From assembly GCF_949987535.1 (NCBI RefSeq), contig NW_026646034.1, positions 1-64,000 of the forward strand: DNA of 64,000 bases, read 5' to 3'. This DNA is from Balaenoptera acutorostrata. Lineage: Eukaryota > Chordata > Mammalia > Artiodactyla > Balaenopteridae. The notes beneath the pieces were generated by a model. That model did no database searches, was not told the origin of the DNA, and saw nothing but the letters and a program-made list of their open reading frames with translations. Position numbers and translations under genes: made by a program. Shown one piece after another: positions 11,328 to 24,033 of this stretch (positions are counted from its first letter, which is position 1; each line of letters begins with the position of its first letter).

Positions 11328-14300
11328 ATCACAATGCTCCAGAATTCTTGTCATCACAATGTTCCATGACCGTGTCATCACAATGCTCCAGAATTCTTGT
11401 CATCACAATGTTCCAAGACCGTGTCATCACAATGCTCCAGATTGCTTGTCATCACAAAGTTCCATGACCGTGTCATCACAATGCACCATGGCCCTTGTCA
11501 TCAGAATGCTGCAGAATTGTTGTCATCAAAATGTTCCATGACCGTGTCATCACAAAGCTCCATGGCCCTTGTCATCACAATGCCCCGGAATTCTTGTCAT
11601 CACAATGTTCCATGACCGTGTCATCACAATGCTCCATGGCCCTTGTCATCACAATGCTCCAGAATTCTTGTCATCACAAACTTCCATGACCGTGTCATCA
11701 CAATGCTCCATGGCCCTTGTCATCACAATGCTCCAGATTGCTTGTCATCACAAATTTCCATGACCGTGTCATCACAATGCACCATGGCCCTTGTCATCAC
11801 AATGCTCCAGAATTCTTGTCATCACAATGTTCCATGACCGTGTCATCACAATGCTCCAGAATTCTTGTCATCACAATGTTCCATGACCGTGTCATCACAA
11901 TGCTCCATGGCCCTTGTCATCACAATGCTCCAGAATTCTTGTCATCACAATGTTCCATGACCGTGTCATCACAATGCTCCAGGGCTCTTGTCATCACAAT
12001 GCTCCAGAATTCTTGTCATCACAATGTTCCATGACCGTGTCATCACAATGCTCCATGGCCATTGTCATCACTCTTCTCCAGAATTCTTGTCATCACAATG
12101 TTCCATGACCGTGTCATCACAATGCTCCAGAATTCTTGTCATCACAATGTTCCATGACCGTGTCATCACAATGCTCCATGGCCATTGTCATCACTCTTCT
12201 CCAGAATTCTTGTCATCACAATGTTCCATGACCGTGTCATCACAATGCTCCAGAATTCTTGTCATCACAATGCTCCAGAATTCTTGTCATCACAATGTTC
12301 CATGACCGTGTCATCACAATGCTCCATAATTCTTGTCATCAAAATGTTCCATGACCGTGTCATCACAATGCTCCAGAATTCTTGTCATCACAATGTTCCA
12401 TGACCGTGTGATCACAATGCTCCATGACCCTGGTCATAACAATGTTACATGACCGTGTCATCACAATGCTCCAGAATTCTTGTCATCAAAATGCTCCAGA
12501 ATTCTTGTCATCACAATGTTCCATGACCGTGTCATCACAATGCTCCATGGCCCTGGTCATCACAATGCTCCAGATTGCTTGTCATCACAAAGTTCCATGA
12601 CCGTGTCATCACAATGCACCATGGCCCTTGTCATCACAATGCTCCAGAATTCTTGTCATCACAATGTTCCATGACCGTGTCATCACAATTCTCCATGGCC
12701 CTGGTCATCACAATGCTCCAGATTGCTTGTCATCACAAAGTTCCATGACCGTGTCATCACAATGCACCATGGCCCTTGTCATCACAATGCTCCAGAATTC
12801 TTGTCATCACAATGTTCCATGACCGTGTCATCACAATGCTCCAGAATTCTTGTCATCACAATGCTCCAGAATTCTTGTCATCACAATGCTCCATGGCCCT
12901 GTTCATCACAATGCTCCAGATTGCTTGTCATCACAAAGTTCCATGACCGTGTCATCACAATGCACCATGGCCCTTGTCATCACAATGCTCCAGAATTCTT
13001 GTCATCTCAATGTTCCATGACCGTGTCATCACAATGCTCCATGGCCCTTGTCATCACAATGCTCCAGAATTCTTGTCATCACAATGTTCCATGACCGTGT
13101 CATCACAATGCTCCATGGCGCTTGTCAACACAATGCTCCAGAATTCTTGTCATCACAATGTTCCATGACCTTGTCAACACAATGCTCCACAATTCTTGTC
13201 ATCACAATGTTCCATGACCGTGTCATCACAATGCTCCATGGCCCTTGTCATCACAATGCTCTAGAATTCTGGTCATCACAATGTTCCATGACCGTGTCAT
13301 CACAATGCTCCATAATTCTTGTCATCACAATGTTCCATGACCGTGTCATCACAATGCTCCAGAATTCTTCTCATCACAATGCTCCAGAATTCTTGTCATC
13401 ACAATGTTCCATGACCGTGTCATCACAATGCTCCATGGCCCTGGTCATCACAATGCTCCAAATTGCTTGTCATCACAAAGTTCCATGACCGTGTCATCAC
13501 AATGCACCATGGCCCTTGTCATCACAATACTCCAGAATTCTTGTCATCACAATGTTCCATGACCGTGTCATCACAATGCTCCATAATCCTTGTCATCAAA
13601 ATGTTCCATGACCGTGTCATCACAATGCTCCAGAATTCTTGTCATCACAATGTTCCATGACCGTGTCATCACAATGCTCCATAATTCTTGTCATCAAAAT
13701 GTTCCATGACCGTGTCATCACAATGCTCCAGAAATCTTGTCATCACAATGTTCCATGACCGTGTCATCACAATGCTCCAGAATTCTTGTCATCACAATGC
13801 TCCAGAATTCTTGTCATCACAATGTACCATGACCGTGTCATCACAATGCTCCAGAATTCTTGTCATCACAATGCTCCAGAATTCTTGTCATCACAATGTT
13901 CCATGACCGTGTCATCACAATGCTCCATGGCCCTTGTCATCACAATGCTCCAGAATTCTTGTCATCACAATGTTCCATGACCGTGTCATCACAATGCTCC
14001 ATGGCCCTTGTCATCACAAAGCTCCAGAATACTTGTCATCACAATGTTCCATGACCGTGTCATCACAATGCTCCATGGCCCTTGTCAACACAATGCTCCA
14101 GAATTCTTGTAATCACAATGTTCCATGACCTTGTCATCACAATGCTCCAGAATTCTTGTCATCACAATGTTCCATGACCGTGTCATCACAATGCTCCATG
14201 GCCCTTGTCATCACAATGCTCCAGAATTCTTGTCATCACAATCTTCCATGACCGTGTCATCACAATGCTCCATGGCCCTTGTCATCACAATGCTCCAGAA

Positions 14301-15071
14301 TTCTTGTCATCACAATGTTCCATGACCGTGTCATCACAATGCTCCAGAATTCTTGTCATCACAATGCTCCAGAATTCTTGTCATCACAATGTACCATGAC
14401 CGTGTCATCACAATGCTCCAGAATTCTTGTCATCACAATGCTCCAGAATTCTTGTCATCACAATGCTCCAGAATTCTTGTCATCACAATGTTCCATGACC
14501 GTGTCATCACAATGCTCCAGAATTCTTGTCATCACAATGCTCCAGAATTCTTGTCATCACAATGTACCATGACCGTGTCATCACAATGCTCCAGAATTCT
14601 TGTCATCACAATGCTCCAGAATTCTTGTCATCACAATGTTCCATGACCGTGTCATCACAATGCTCCATGGCCCTTGTCATCACAATGCTCCAGATTTCTC
14701 ATCATCACAATGTTCCATGACCGTGTCATCACAATGCTCCATAATTCTTGTCATCAAAATGTTCCATGACCGTGTCATCACAATGCTCCAGAATTCTTGT
14801 CATCACAATGTTCCATGACCGTGTCATCACAATGCTCCAGAATTCTTGTCATCAAATTCTCCAGAATTCTTTTCATCACAATGTTCCATGACCGTGTCAT
14901 CACAATGCTCCATGGCCCTTGTCATCATAATGCTCCAGAATTCTTGTCATCTCAATGTTCCGTGATCGTGTCATCACAATGCTCCATAATTCTTGTCATC
15001 ACAATGTTCCATGACCGTGTCATCACAATGCTCCATGGCCCTTGTCAGCACAATGCTCCAGAATTCTTGTC

Positions 15072-15094
15072 ATCACAATGTTCCATACCGTGTC
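15072..15094 (+). repeat. 23-nt A monomer, shared deletion, copy 3
   Basis: This copy lies in the duplicated segment 12810-22722, offset 12,808 from the copy at 2264. It sits inside the 236-residue spurious open frame 14797-15507. Confidence 0.85.
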
Positions 15095-15603
15095 ATCACA
15101 ATGCTCCATGGCCACAGTCATCACAATGCTCCAGAATTCTTGTCATCACAATGTTCCTTGACCGTGTCATCACAATGCTCCATGGCCCTTGTCATCACAA
15201 TGCTCCAGAATTCTTGTCATCACAATGTTCCATGACCGTGTCATCACAATGCTCCATGGCCCTTGTCATCACAATGCTCCAGAATTCTTGTCATCACAAT
15301 GCTCCATGGCCCTGTTCATCACAATGCTCCAGATTGCTTGTCATCAAAAAGTTCCATGACCGTGTCATCACAATGCACCATGGCCCTTGTCATCACAATG
15401 CTCCAGAATTCTTGTCATCACAATGTTCCATGACCGTGTCATCACAATGCTCCATGGCCCTTGTCATCACAATGCTCCAGAATTCTTGTCATCACAATGT
15501 TCCATGACCGTGTCATCACAATGCTCCATGGCCCTTGTCATCACAATGCTCCAGAATTCTTGTCATCACAATGTTCCATGACCGTGTCATCACAATGCTC
15601 CAT

Positions 15604-17598
15604 AATTCTTGTCACCACAATGTTCCATGACCGTGTCATCACAATGCTCCAGAATTCTTATCATCACAATGCTCCAGAATTCTTGTCATCACAATGTTCC
15701 ATGACCGTGTCATCACAATGCTCCATGGCCCTGATCATTACAATGCTCCAGATTGCTTGTCATCACAAAGTTCCATGACCGTGTCATCACAATGCACCAT
15801 GGCCCTTGTCATCACAATGCTCCAGAATTCTTGTCATCACAATGATCCATGACCGTGTCATCACAATGCTCCATAATTCTTGTCATCAAAATGTTCCATG
15901 ACCGTGTCATCACAATGCTCCAGAATTCTTGTCATCACAATGTTCCATGACCGTTTCATCACAATGCTCCATAATTCTTGTCATCAAAATGTTCCATGAC
16001 CGTGTCATCACAATGCTCCAGAAATCTTGTCATCACAATGTTCCATGACCGTGTCATCACAATGCTCCAGAATTCTTGTCATCACAATGCTCCAGAATTC
16101 TTGTCATCACAATGTACCATTACCGTGTCATCACAATGCTCCAGAATTCTTGTCATCACAATGTTCCAGAATTCTTGTCATCACAATGTTCCATGACCGT
16201 GTCATCACAATGCTCCATGGCCCTTGTCATCACAAAGCTCCAGAATTCTTGTCATCACAATGTTCCATGACCGTGTCATCACAATGCTCCATGGCCCTTG
16301 TCAACACAATGCTCCAGAATTCTTGTCATCACAATGTTCCATGACCTTGTCATCACAATTCTCCAGAATTCTTGTCATCACAATGTTCCATGACCGTGTC
16401 ATCACAATGCTCCATGGCCCTTATCATCACAATGCTCCAGAATTCTTGTCATCACAATGTTCCATGACCGTGTCATCACAATGCTCCATGGCCCTTGTCA
16501 TCACAATGCTCCAGAATTCTTGTCATCACAATGTTCCATGACCGTGTCATCACAATGCTCCAGAATTCTTGTCATCACAATGCTCCAGAATTCTTGTCAT
16601 CACAATGTTCCATGACCGTGTCATCACAATGCTCCATGGCACTTGTCATCACAATGCTCCAGATTTCTCATCATCACAATGTTCCATGACCGTGTCATCA
16701 CAATGCTCCATAATTCTTGTCATCAAAATGTTCCATGACCGTGTCATCACAATGCTCCAGAATTCTTGTCATCACAATGTTCCATGACCGTGTCATCACA
16801 ATGCTCCAGAATTCTTGTCATCACAATGCTCCAGAATTCTTTTCATCACAATGTTCCATGACCGTGTCATCACAATGCTCCATGGCCCTTGTCATCATAA
16901 TGCTCCAGAATTCTTGTCATCTCAATGTTCCGTGATCGTGTCATCACAATGCTCCATAATTCTTGTCATCACAATGTTCCATGACCGTGTCATCACAATG
17001 CTACAGAATTCTTGTCATCACAATGTACCATGACCGTGTCATCACAATGCTCCATGGCACTTGTCATCACAATGCTCCAGAATTCTTGTCATCACAATAT
17101 TCCATGACCGTGTCATCTCAATGCTCCATGGCCCTGGTCATCACAATGCTCCAGATTGCTTGTCATCACAAATTTTCATGACCGTGTCATCACAATGCAG
17201 CATGGCCCTTGTCATCACAATGCTCCATGGCCCTTGTCATCACAATGCTCCAGAATTCTTTTCATCACAATGTTCCATGACCGTGTCATCACAATGCTCC
17301 ATGGCCCTTGTCATCACAATGCTCCAGAATTCTTGTCATCACAATGTTCCATGACCGTGTCATCACAATGCTCCATGGCCCTTGTCATCACAATGCTCCA
17401 GAATTCTTGTCATCACAATGTTCCATGACCATATCATCACAATGCACCATGGCCCTTGTCATCACAATGCTCCATGGCCCTTGTCATCACAATGCTCCAG
17501 AATTCTTGTCATCACAATGTTCCATGACCGTGTCATCACAATGCTCCATAATTCTTGTCATCACAATGTTCCATGACCGTGTCATCACAATGCTCCAT
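15604..17598. repeat. 1,995-bp tandem duplication, unit 1
   Basis: Monomer order is repeated exactly at +1,995. I noticed only two substitutions against unit 2: A at 16423 (G at 18418) and G at 17200 (C at 19195). The orthologous part of copy 1 (about 2.8-4.8 kb) is present once and agrees with unit 2 at both sites. The extra unit is therefore young and its substitutions arose here. Confidence 0.85.
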
Positions 17599-19593
17599 AA
17601 TTCTTGTCACCACAATGTTCCATGACCGTGTCATCACAATGCTCCAGAATTCTTATCATCACAATGCTCCAGAATTCTTGTCATCACAATGTTCCATGAC
17701 CGTGTCATCACAATGCTCCATGGCCCTGATCATTACAATGCTCCAGATTGCTTGTCATCACAAAGTTCCATGACCGTGTCATCACAATGCACCATGGCCC
17801 TTGTCATCACAATGCTCCAGAATTCTTGTCATCACAATGATCCATGACCGTGTCATCACAATGCTCCATAATTCTTGTCATCAAAATGTTCCATGACCGT
17901 GTCATCACAATGCTCCAGAATTCTTGTCATCACAATGTTCCATGACCGTTTCATCACAATGCTCCATAATTCTTGTCATCAAAATGTTCCATGACCGTGT
18001 CATCACAATGCTCCAGAAATCTTGTCATCACAATGTTCCATGACCGTGTCATCACAATGCTCCAGAATTCTTGTCATCACAATGCTCCAGAATTCTTGTC
18101 ATCACAATGTACCATTACCGTGTCATCACAATGCTCCAGAATTCTTGTCATCACAATGTTCCAGAATTCTTGTCATCACAATGTTCCATGACCGTGTCAT
18201 CACAATGCTCCATGGCCCTTGTCATCACAAAGCTCCAGAATTCTTGTCATCACAATGTTCCATGACCGTGTCATCACAATGCTCCATGGCCCTTGTCAAC
18301 ACAATGCTCCAGAATTCTTGTCATCACAATGTTCCATGACCTTGTCATCACAATTCTCCAGAATTCTTGTCATCACAATGTTCCATGACCGTGTCATCAC
18401 AATGCTCCATGGCCCTTGTCATCACAATGCTCCAGAATTCTTGTCATCACAATGTTCCATGACCGTGTCATCACAATGCTCCATGGCCCTTGTCATCACA
18501 ATGCTCCAGAATTCTTGTCATCACAATGTTCCATGACCGTGTCATCACAATGCTCCAGAATTCTTGTCATCACAATGCTCCAGAATTCTTGTCATCACAA
18601 TGTTCCATGACCGTGTCATCACAATGCTCCATGGCACTTGTCATCACAATGCTCCAGATTTCTCATCATCACAATGTTCCATGACCGTGTCATCACAATG
18701 CTCCATAATTCTTGTCATCAAAATGTTCCATGACCGTGTCATCACAATGCTCCAGAATTCTTGTCATCACAATGTTCCATGACCGTGTCATCACAATGCT
18801 CCAGAATTCTTGTCATCACAATGCTCCAGAATTCTTTTCATCACAATGTTCCATGACCGTGTCATCACAATGCTCCATGGCCCTTGTCATCATAATGCTC
18901 CAGAATTCTTGTCATCTCAATGTTCCGTGATCGTGTCATCACAATGCTCCATAATTCTTGTCATCACAATGTTCCATGACCGTGTCATCACAATGCTACA
19001 GAATTCTTGTCATCACAATGTACCATGACCGTGTCATCACAATGCTCCATGGCACTTGTCATCACAATGCTCCAGAATTCTTGTCATCACAATATTCCAT
19101 GACCGTGTCATCTCAATGCTCCATGGCCCTGGTCATCACAATGCTCCAGATTGCTTGTCATCACAAATTTTCATGACCGTGTCATCACAATGCACCATGG
19201 CCCTTGTCATCACAATGCTCCATGGCCCTTGTCATCACAATGCTCCAGAATTCTTTTCATCACAATGTTCCATGACCGTGTCATCACAATGCTCCATGGC
19301 CCTTGTCATCACAATGCTCCAGAATTCTTGTCATCACAATGTTCCATGACCGTGTCATCACAATGCTCCATGGCCCTTGTCATCACAATGCTCCAGAATT
19401 CTTGTCATCACAATGTTCCATGACCATATCATCACAATGCACCATGGCCCTTGTCATCACAATGCTCCATGGCCCTTGTCATCACAATGCTCCAGAATTC
19501 TTGTCATCACAATGTTCCATGACCGTGTCATCACAATGCTCCATAATTCTTGTCATCACAATGTTCCATGACCGTGTCATCACAATGCTCCAG
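17599..19593. repeat. 1,995-bp tandem duplication, unit 2
   Basis: The junction with unit 1 lies at a D monomer (CCATAATTC at 17599). There the upstream pattern of 4.78 kb is replaced by that of 2.79 kb. Unit 2 continues into the type I block at 19,628 as copy 1 does at 4,825. Confidence 0.85.
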
Positions 19594-19627
19594 AATTCTT
19601 GTCATCACAATGTTCCATGACCGTGTC

Positions 19628-19971
19628 ATCACAATGCTACATGACCCTGGTCACAACATTTCTCCATGACCTTTGTCATCACAATGCTCTATATAGTTTT
19701 TCGTGACAATTCTAAATGAACACTTTAATCACTTTGCTTGCTGACCATTTTCATCACATTTCTCTATTGTCTTTACAATTTCCCATGACCCCTTTCTTCA
19801 CAATGCTCCATGATGCCTGTCATCACAATACTCAATGGCTTTTGTTATCACAATGCTCCAGGACCAGTTTCATCACAATACTCCATCTCCCTTGTCAACA
19901 CGGTGCACAATGAAACCTCTCATTACAATGCTCCATGACACCTTTCATCACAATGCTCAATGGCCCTTGTC
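19628..19971 (+). repeat. Type I diverged-monomer block, copy 2
   Basis: This block is 14,803 nt after copy 1, and I noticed no difference from it, including GTCAACACGGTG. It belongs to the 12810-22722 duplication, just after the tandem 1,995-bp repeat. Confidence 0.9.
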
Positions 19972-21498
19972 ATCACAATGCTCCAGATTGCTTGTCATCA
20001 CAAAGTTCCGTGACCGTGTCATCACAATGCACCATGGCCCTTGTCATCACAATTCTCCAGAATTCTTGTCATCACAATGTTCCATGACCGTGTCATCAAA
20101 ATGCTCCATGGCCCTTGTCATCACAATGCTCCAGAATTCTTGTCATCACAATGTTCCATGACCGTGTCATCACAATGCTCCAGAATTCTTGTCATCACAA
20201 TGCTCCAGAATTCTTGTCATCACAATGTTCCATGACCGTGTCATCACAATGCTCCATGGCACTTGTCATCACAATGCTCCAGAATTCTTGTCATCACAAT
20301 GTTCCATGACCGTGTCATCACAATGCTCCAGAATTCTTGTCATCACAATGCTCCAGAATTCTTGTCATCACAATGTTCCATGACCGTGTCATCACAATGC
20401 TCCATAATTCTTGTCACCACAATGTTCCATGACCGTGTCATCACAATGCTCCAGAATTCTTATCATCACAATGCTCCAGAATTCTTGTCATCACAATGTT
20501 CCATGACTGTGTCGTCACAATGCTCCATGGCCCTGGTCATCACAATGCTCCAGATTGCTTGTCATCACAAAGTTCCATGACCGTGTCATCACAATGCACC
20601 ATGGCCCTTGTCATCACAATGCTCCAGAATTCTTGTCATCACAATGTTCCATGACCGTGTCATCACAATGCTCCATAATTCTTGTCATCAAAATGTTCTA
20701 TGACCGTGTCATCACAACGCTCCAGAATTCTTGTCATCACAATGTTCCATGACCGTGTCATCACAATGCTCCATAATTCTTGTCATCAAAATGTTCCATG
20801 ACCGTGTCATCACAATGCTCCTGAAATCTTGTCATCACAATGTTCCATGACCGTGTCATCACAATGCTCCAGAATTCTTGTCATCACAATGCTCCAGAAT
20901 TCTTGTCATCACAATGTACCATGACCGTGTCATCACAATGCTCCAGAATTCTTGTCATCACAATGCTCCAGAATTCTTGTCATCACAATGTTCCATGACC
21001 GTGTCATCACAATGCTCCATGGCCCTTGTCATCACAAAGCTCCAGAATTCTTGTCATCACAATGTTCCATGACCGTGTCATCACAATGCTCCATGGCCCT
21101 TGTCATCACAATGCTCCAGATTTCTCATCATCACAATGTTCCATGACCGTGTGATCACAATGCTCCATAATTCTTGTCATCAAAATGTTCCATGACCGTG
21201 TCATCACAATGCTCCAGAATTCTTGTCATCACAATGTTCCATGACCGTGTCATCACAATGCTCCAGAATTCTTGTCATCACAATGCTCCAGAAGTCTTTT
21301 CATCACAATGTTCCATGACCGTGTCATCACAATGCTCCATGGCCCTTGTCATCATAATGCTCCAGAATTCTTGTCATCTCAATGTTCCGTGATCGTGTCA
21401 TCACAATGCTCCATAATTCTTGTCATCACAATGTTCCATGACCGTGTCATCACAATGCTCCATGGCCCTTGTCAGCACAATGCTCCAGAATTCTTGTC

Positions 21499-21521
21499 AT
21501 CACAATGTTCCATACCGTGTC
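21499..21521 (+). repeat. 23-nt A monomer, shared deletion, copy 4
   Basis: This copy is offset 14,532 from the one at 6967 and shares its whole neighbourhood (about 20.9-22.7 kb). Confidence 0.85.
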
Positions 21522-22975
21522 ATCACAATGCTCCATGGCCACAGTCATCACAATGCTCCAGAATTCTTGTCATCACAATGTTCCTTGACCGTGTCATCAC
21601 AATGCTCCATGGCCCTTGTCATCACAATGCTCCAGAATTCTTGTCATCACAATGTTCCATGACCGTGTCATCACAATGCTCCATGGCCCTTGTCATCACA
21701 ATGCTCCAGAATTCTTGTCATCACAATGCTCCATGGCCCTGTTCATCACAATGCTCCAGATTGCTTGTCATCAAAAAGTTCCATGACCGTGTCATCACAA
21801 TGCACCATGGCCCTTGTCATCACAATGCTCCAGAATTCTTGTCATCACAATGTTCCATGACCGTGTCATCACAATGCTCCATGGCCCTTGTCATCACAAT
21901 GCTCCAGAATTCTTGTCATCACAATGTTCCATGACCGTGTCATCACAATGCTCCATGGCCCTTGTCATCACAATGCTCCAGAATTCTTGTCATCACAATG
22001 TTCCATGACCGTGTCATCACAATGCTCCATAATTCTTGTCACCACAATGTTCCATGACCGTGTCATCACAATGCTCCAGAATTCTTATCATCACAATGCT
22101 CCAGAATTCTTGTCATCACAATGTTCCATGACCGTGTCATCACAATGCTCCATGGCCCTGGTCATCACAATGCTCCAGATTGCTTGTCATCACAAAGTTC
22201 CATGACCGTGTCATCACAATGCACCATGGCCCTTGTCATCACAATGCTCCAGAATTCTTGTCATCACAATGATCCATGACCGTGTCATCACAATGCTCCA
22301 TAATTCTTGTCATCAAAATGTTCCATGACCGTGTCATCACAATGCTCCAGAATTCTTGTCATCACAATGTTCCATGACCGTGTCATCACAATGCTCCATA
22401 ATTCTTGTCATCAAAATGTTCCATGACCGTGTCATCACAATGCTCCAGAAATCTTGTCATCACAATGTTCCATGACCGTGTCATCACAATGCTCCAGAAT
22501 TCTTGTCATCACAATGCTCCAGAATTCTTGTCATCACAATGTACCATGACCGTGTCATCACAATGCTCCTGAATTCTTGTCATCACAATGCTCCAGAATT
22601 CTTGTCATCACAATGTTCCATGACCGTGTCATCACAATGCTCCATGGCCCTTGTCATCACAATGCTCCAGAATTCTTGTCATCACAATGTTCCATGACCG
22701 TGTCATCACAATGCTCCATGGCCCTTGTCATCACAATGCTCCAGAATTCTTGTCATCACAATGTTCCATGACCATGTCATCACAATGCACCATGGCCCTT
22801 GTCATCACAATGCTCCATGGCCCTTGTCATCACAATGCTCCAGAATTCTTGTCATCACAATGTTCCATGACCGTGTCATCACAATGCTCCATAATTCTTG
22901 TCATCACAATGTTCCATGACCGTGTCATCACAATGCTCCAGAATTCTTGTCATCACAATGTTCCATGACCGTGTC

Positions 22976-23319
22976 ATCACAATGCTACATGACCCTGGTC
23001 ACAACATTTCTCCATGACCTTTGTCATCACAATGCTCTATATAGTTTTTCGTGACAATTCTAAATGAACACTTTAATCACTTTGCTTGCTGACCATTTTC
23101 ATCACATTTCTCTATTGTCTTTACAATTTCCCATGACCCCTTTCTTCACAATGCTCCATGATGCCTGTCATCACAATACTCAATGGCTTTTGTTATCACA
23201 ATGCTCCAGGACCAGTTTCATCACAATACTCCATCTCCCTTGTCATCACGGTGCACAATGAAACCTCTCATTACAATGCTCCATGACACCTTTCATCACA
23301 ATGCTCAATGGCCCTTGTC
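22976..23319 (+). repeat. Type I diverged-monomer block, copy 3
   Basis: This block is 3,348 nt after copy 2. It has the commoner GTCATCACGGTG. It is followed at 23,480 by a D-like monomer ending AATTCTGGTC, which the 26.3- and 32.1-kb copies share, so those three form a subgroup. Confidence 0.9.
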
Positions 23320-24010
23320 ATCACAATGCTCCAGATTGCTTGTCATCACAAAGTTCCGTGACCGTGTCATCACAATGCACCATGGCCCTTGTCATCACAA
23401 TTCTCCAGAATTCTTGTCATCACAATGTTCCATGACCGTGTCATCAAAATGCTCCATGGCCCTTGTCATCACAATGCTCCATAATTCTGGTCATCACAAT
23501 GTTCCATGACCGTGTCATCACAATGCTCCATGGCCCTTGTCATCACAATGCTCCAGAATTCTTGTCATCACAATGTTCCATGACCGTGTCATCACAATGC
23601 TCCATGGCCCTTGTCATCACAATGCTCCAGAATTCTTGTCATCACAATGTTCCATGACCGTGTCATCACAATGCTCCATGGCCCTTGTCATCACAATGCT
23701 CCAGAATTCTTGTCATCACAATGTTCCATGACCGTGTCATCACAATGCTCCAGAATTCTTGTCATCACAATGCTCCAGAATTCTTGTCATCACAATGTTC
23801 CATGACCGTGTCATCACATTGCTCCATGGCCCTTGTCATCACAATGCTCCAGAATTCTTGTCATCACAATGTTCCATGACCGTGTCATCACAATGCTCCA
23901 GAATTCTTGTCATCACAATGCTCCAGAATTCTTGTCATCACAATGTTCCATGACCGTGTCATCACAATGCTCCATGGCCCTTGTCAGCACAATGCTCCAG
24001 AATTCTTGTC

Positions 24011-24033
24011 ATCACAATGTTCCATACCGTGTC
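24011..24033 (+). repeat. 23-nt A monomer, shared deletion, copy 5
   Basis: This copy is offset 2,512 from copy 4. It marks a short-range duplication of about 0.77 kb (about 21,440-22,208 to about 23,950-24,720). Confidence 0.85.

Larger units (their letters stand above)
8191..12809. repeat. Ordinary array between duplicated segments, with one type II block
   Basis: This stretch has regular A-C-B and A-B-B units, G-E-F modules and C''-H modules. About 8.6-9.2 kb recurs at about 10.3-10.97 kb (offset near 1,726). After the type II block, 11,323-11,900 carries a rare monomer pair: AGAATGCTGCAGAATTGTTG followed by an ATCAAAATG-headed A. This pair also occurs at 27.6, 30.0, 33.4, 35.8 and 52.7 kb. 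I see no gene or non-satellite sequence. Confidence 0.8.
12810..22722. repeat. Segmental duplication, copy 2 (partner 1-8190)
   Basis: It follows 1-8190 in monomer order with three structural changes: a one-base-short monomer at 14851-14874, a 1,995-bp tandem duplication, and a 271-bp loss near 21,070. The lost piece corresponds to about 6,270-6,540 of copy 1 and equals eleven monomers (4 x 24 + 7 x 25). Homology ends near 22,722, where the next monomers instead follow the pattern at 19,370. Confidence 0.85.

Noticed and set aside
14797..15507. 236-residue open frame (and the related 220-residue frame at 6740-7402 and 21272-21934)
   Set aside because: It is created by the inherited 23-nt A monomer and a run of stop-free B, C and G monomers. 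There is no domain, start context or codon pattern, and its content is the satellite monomer.
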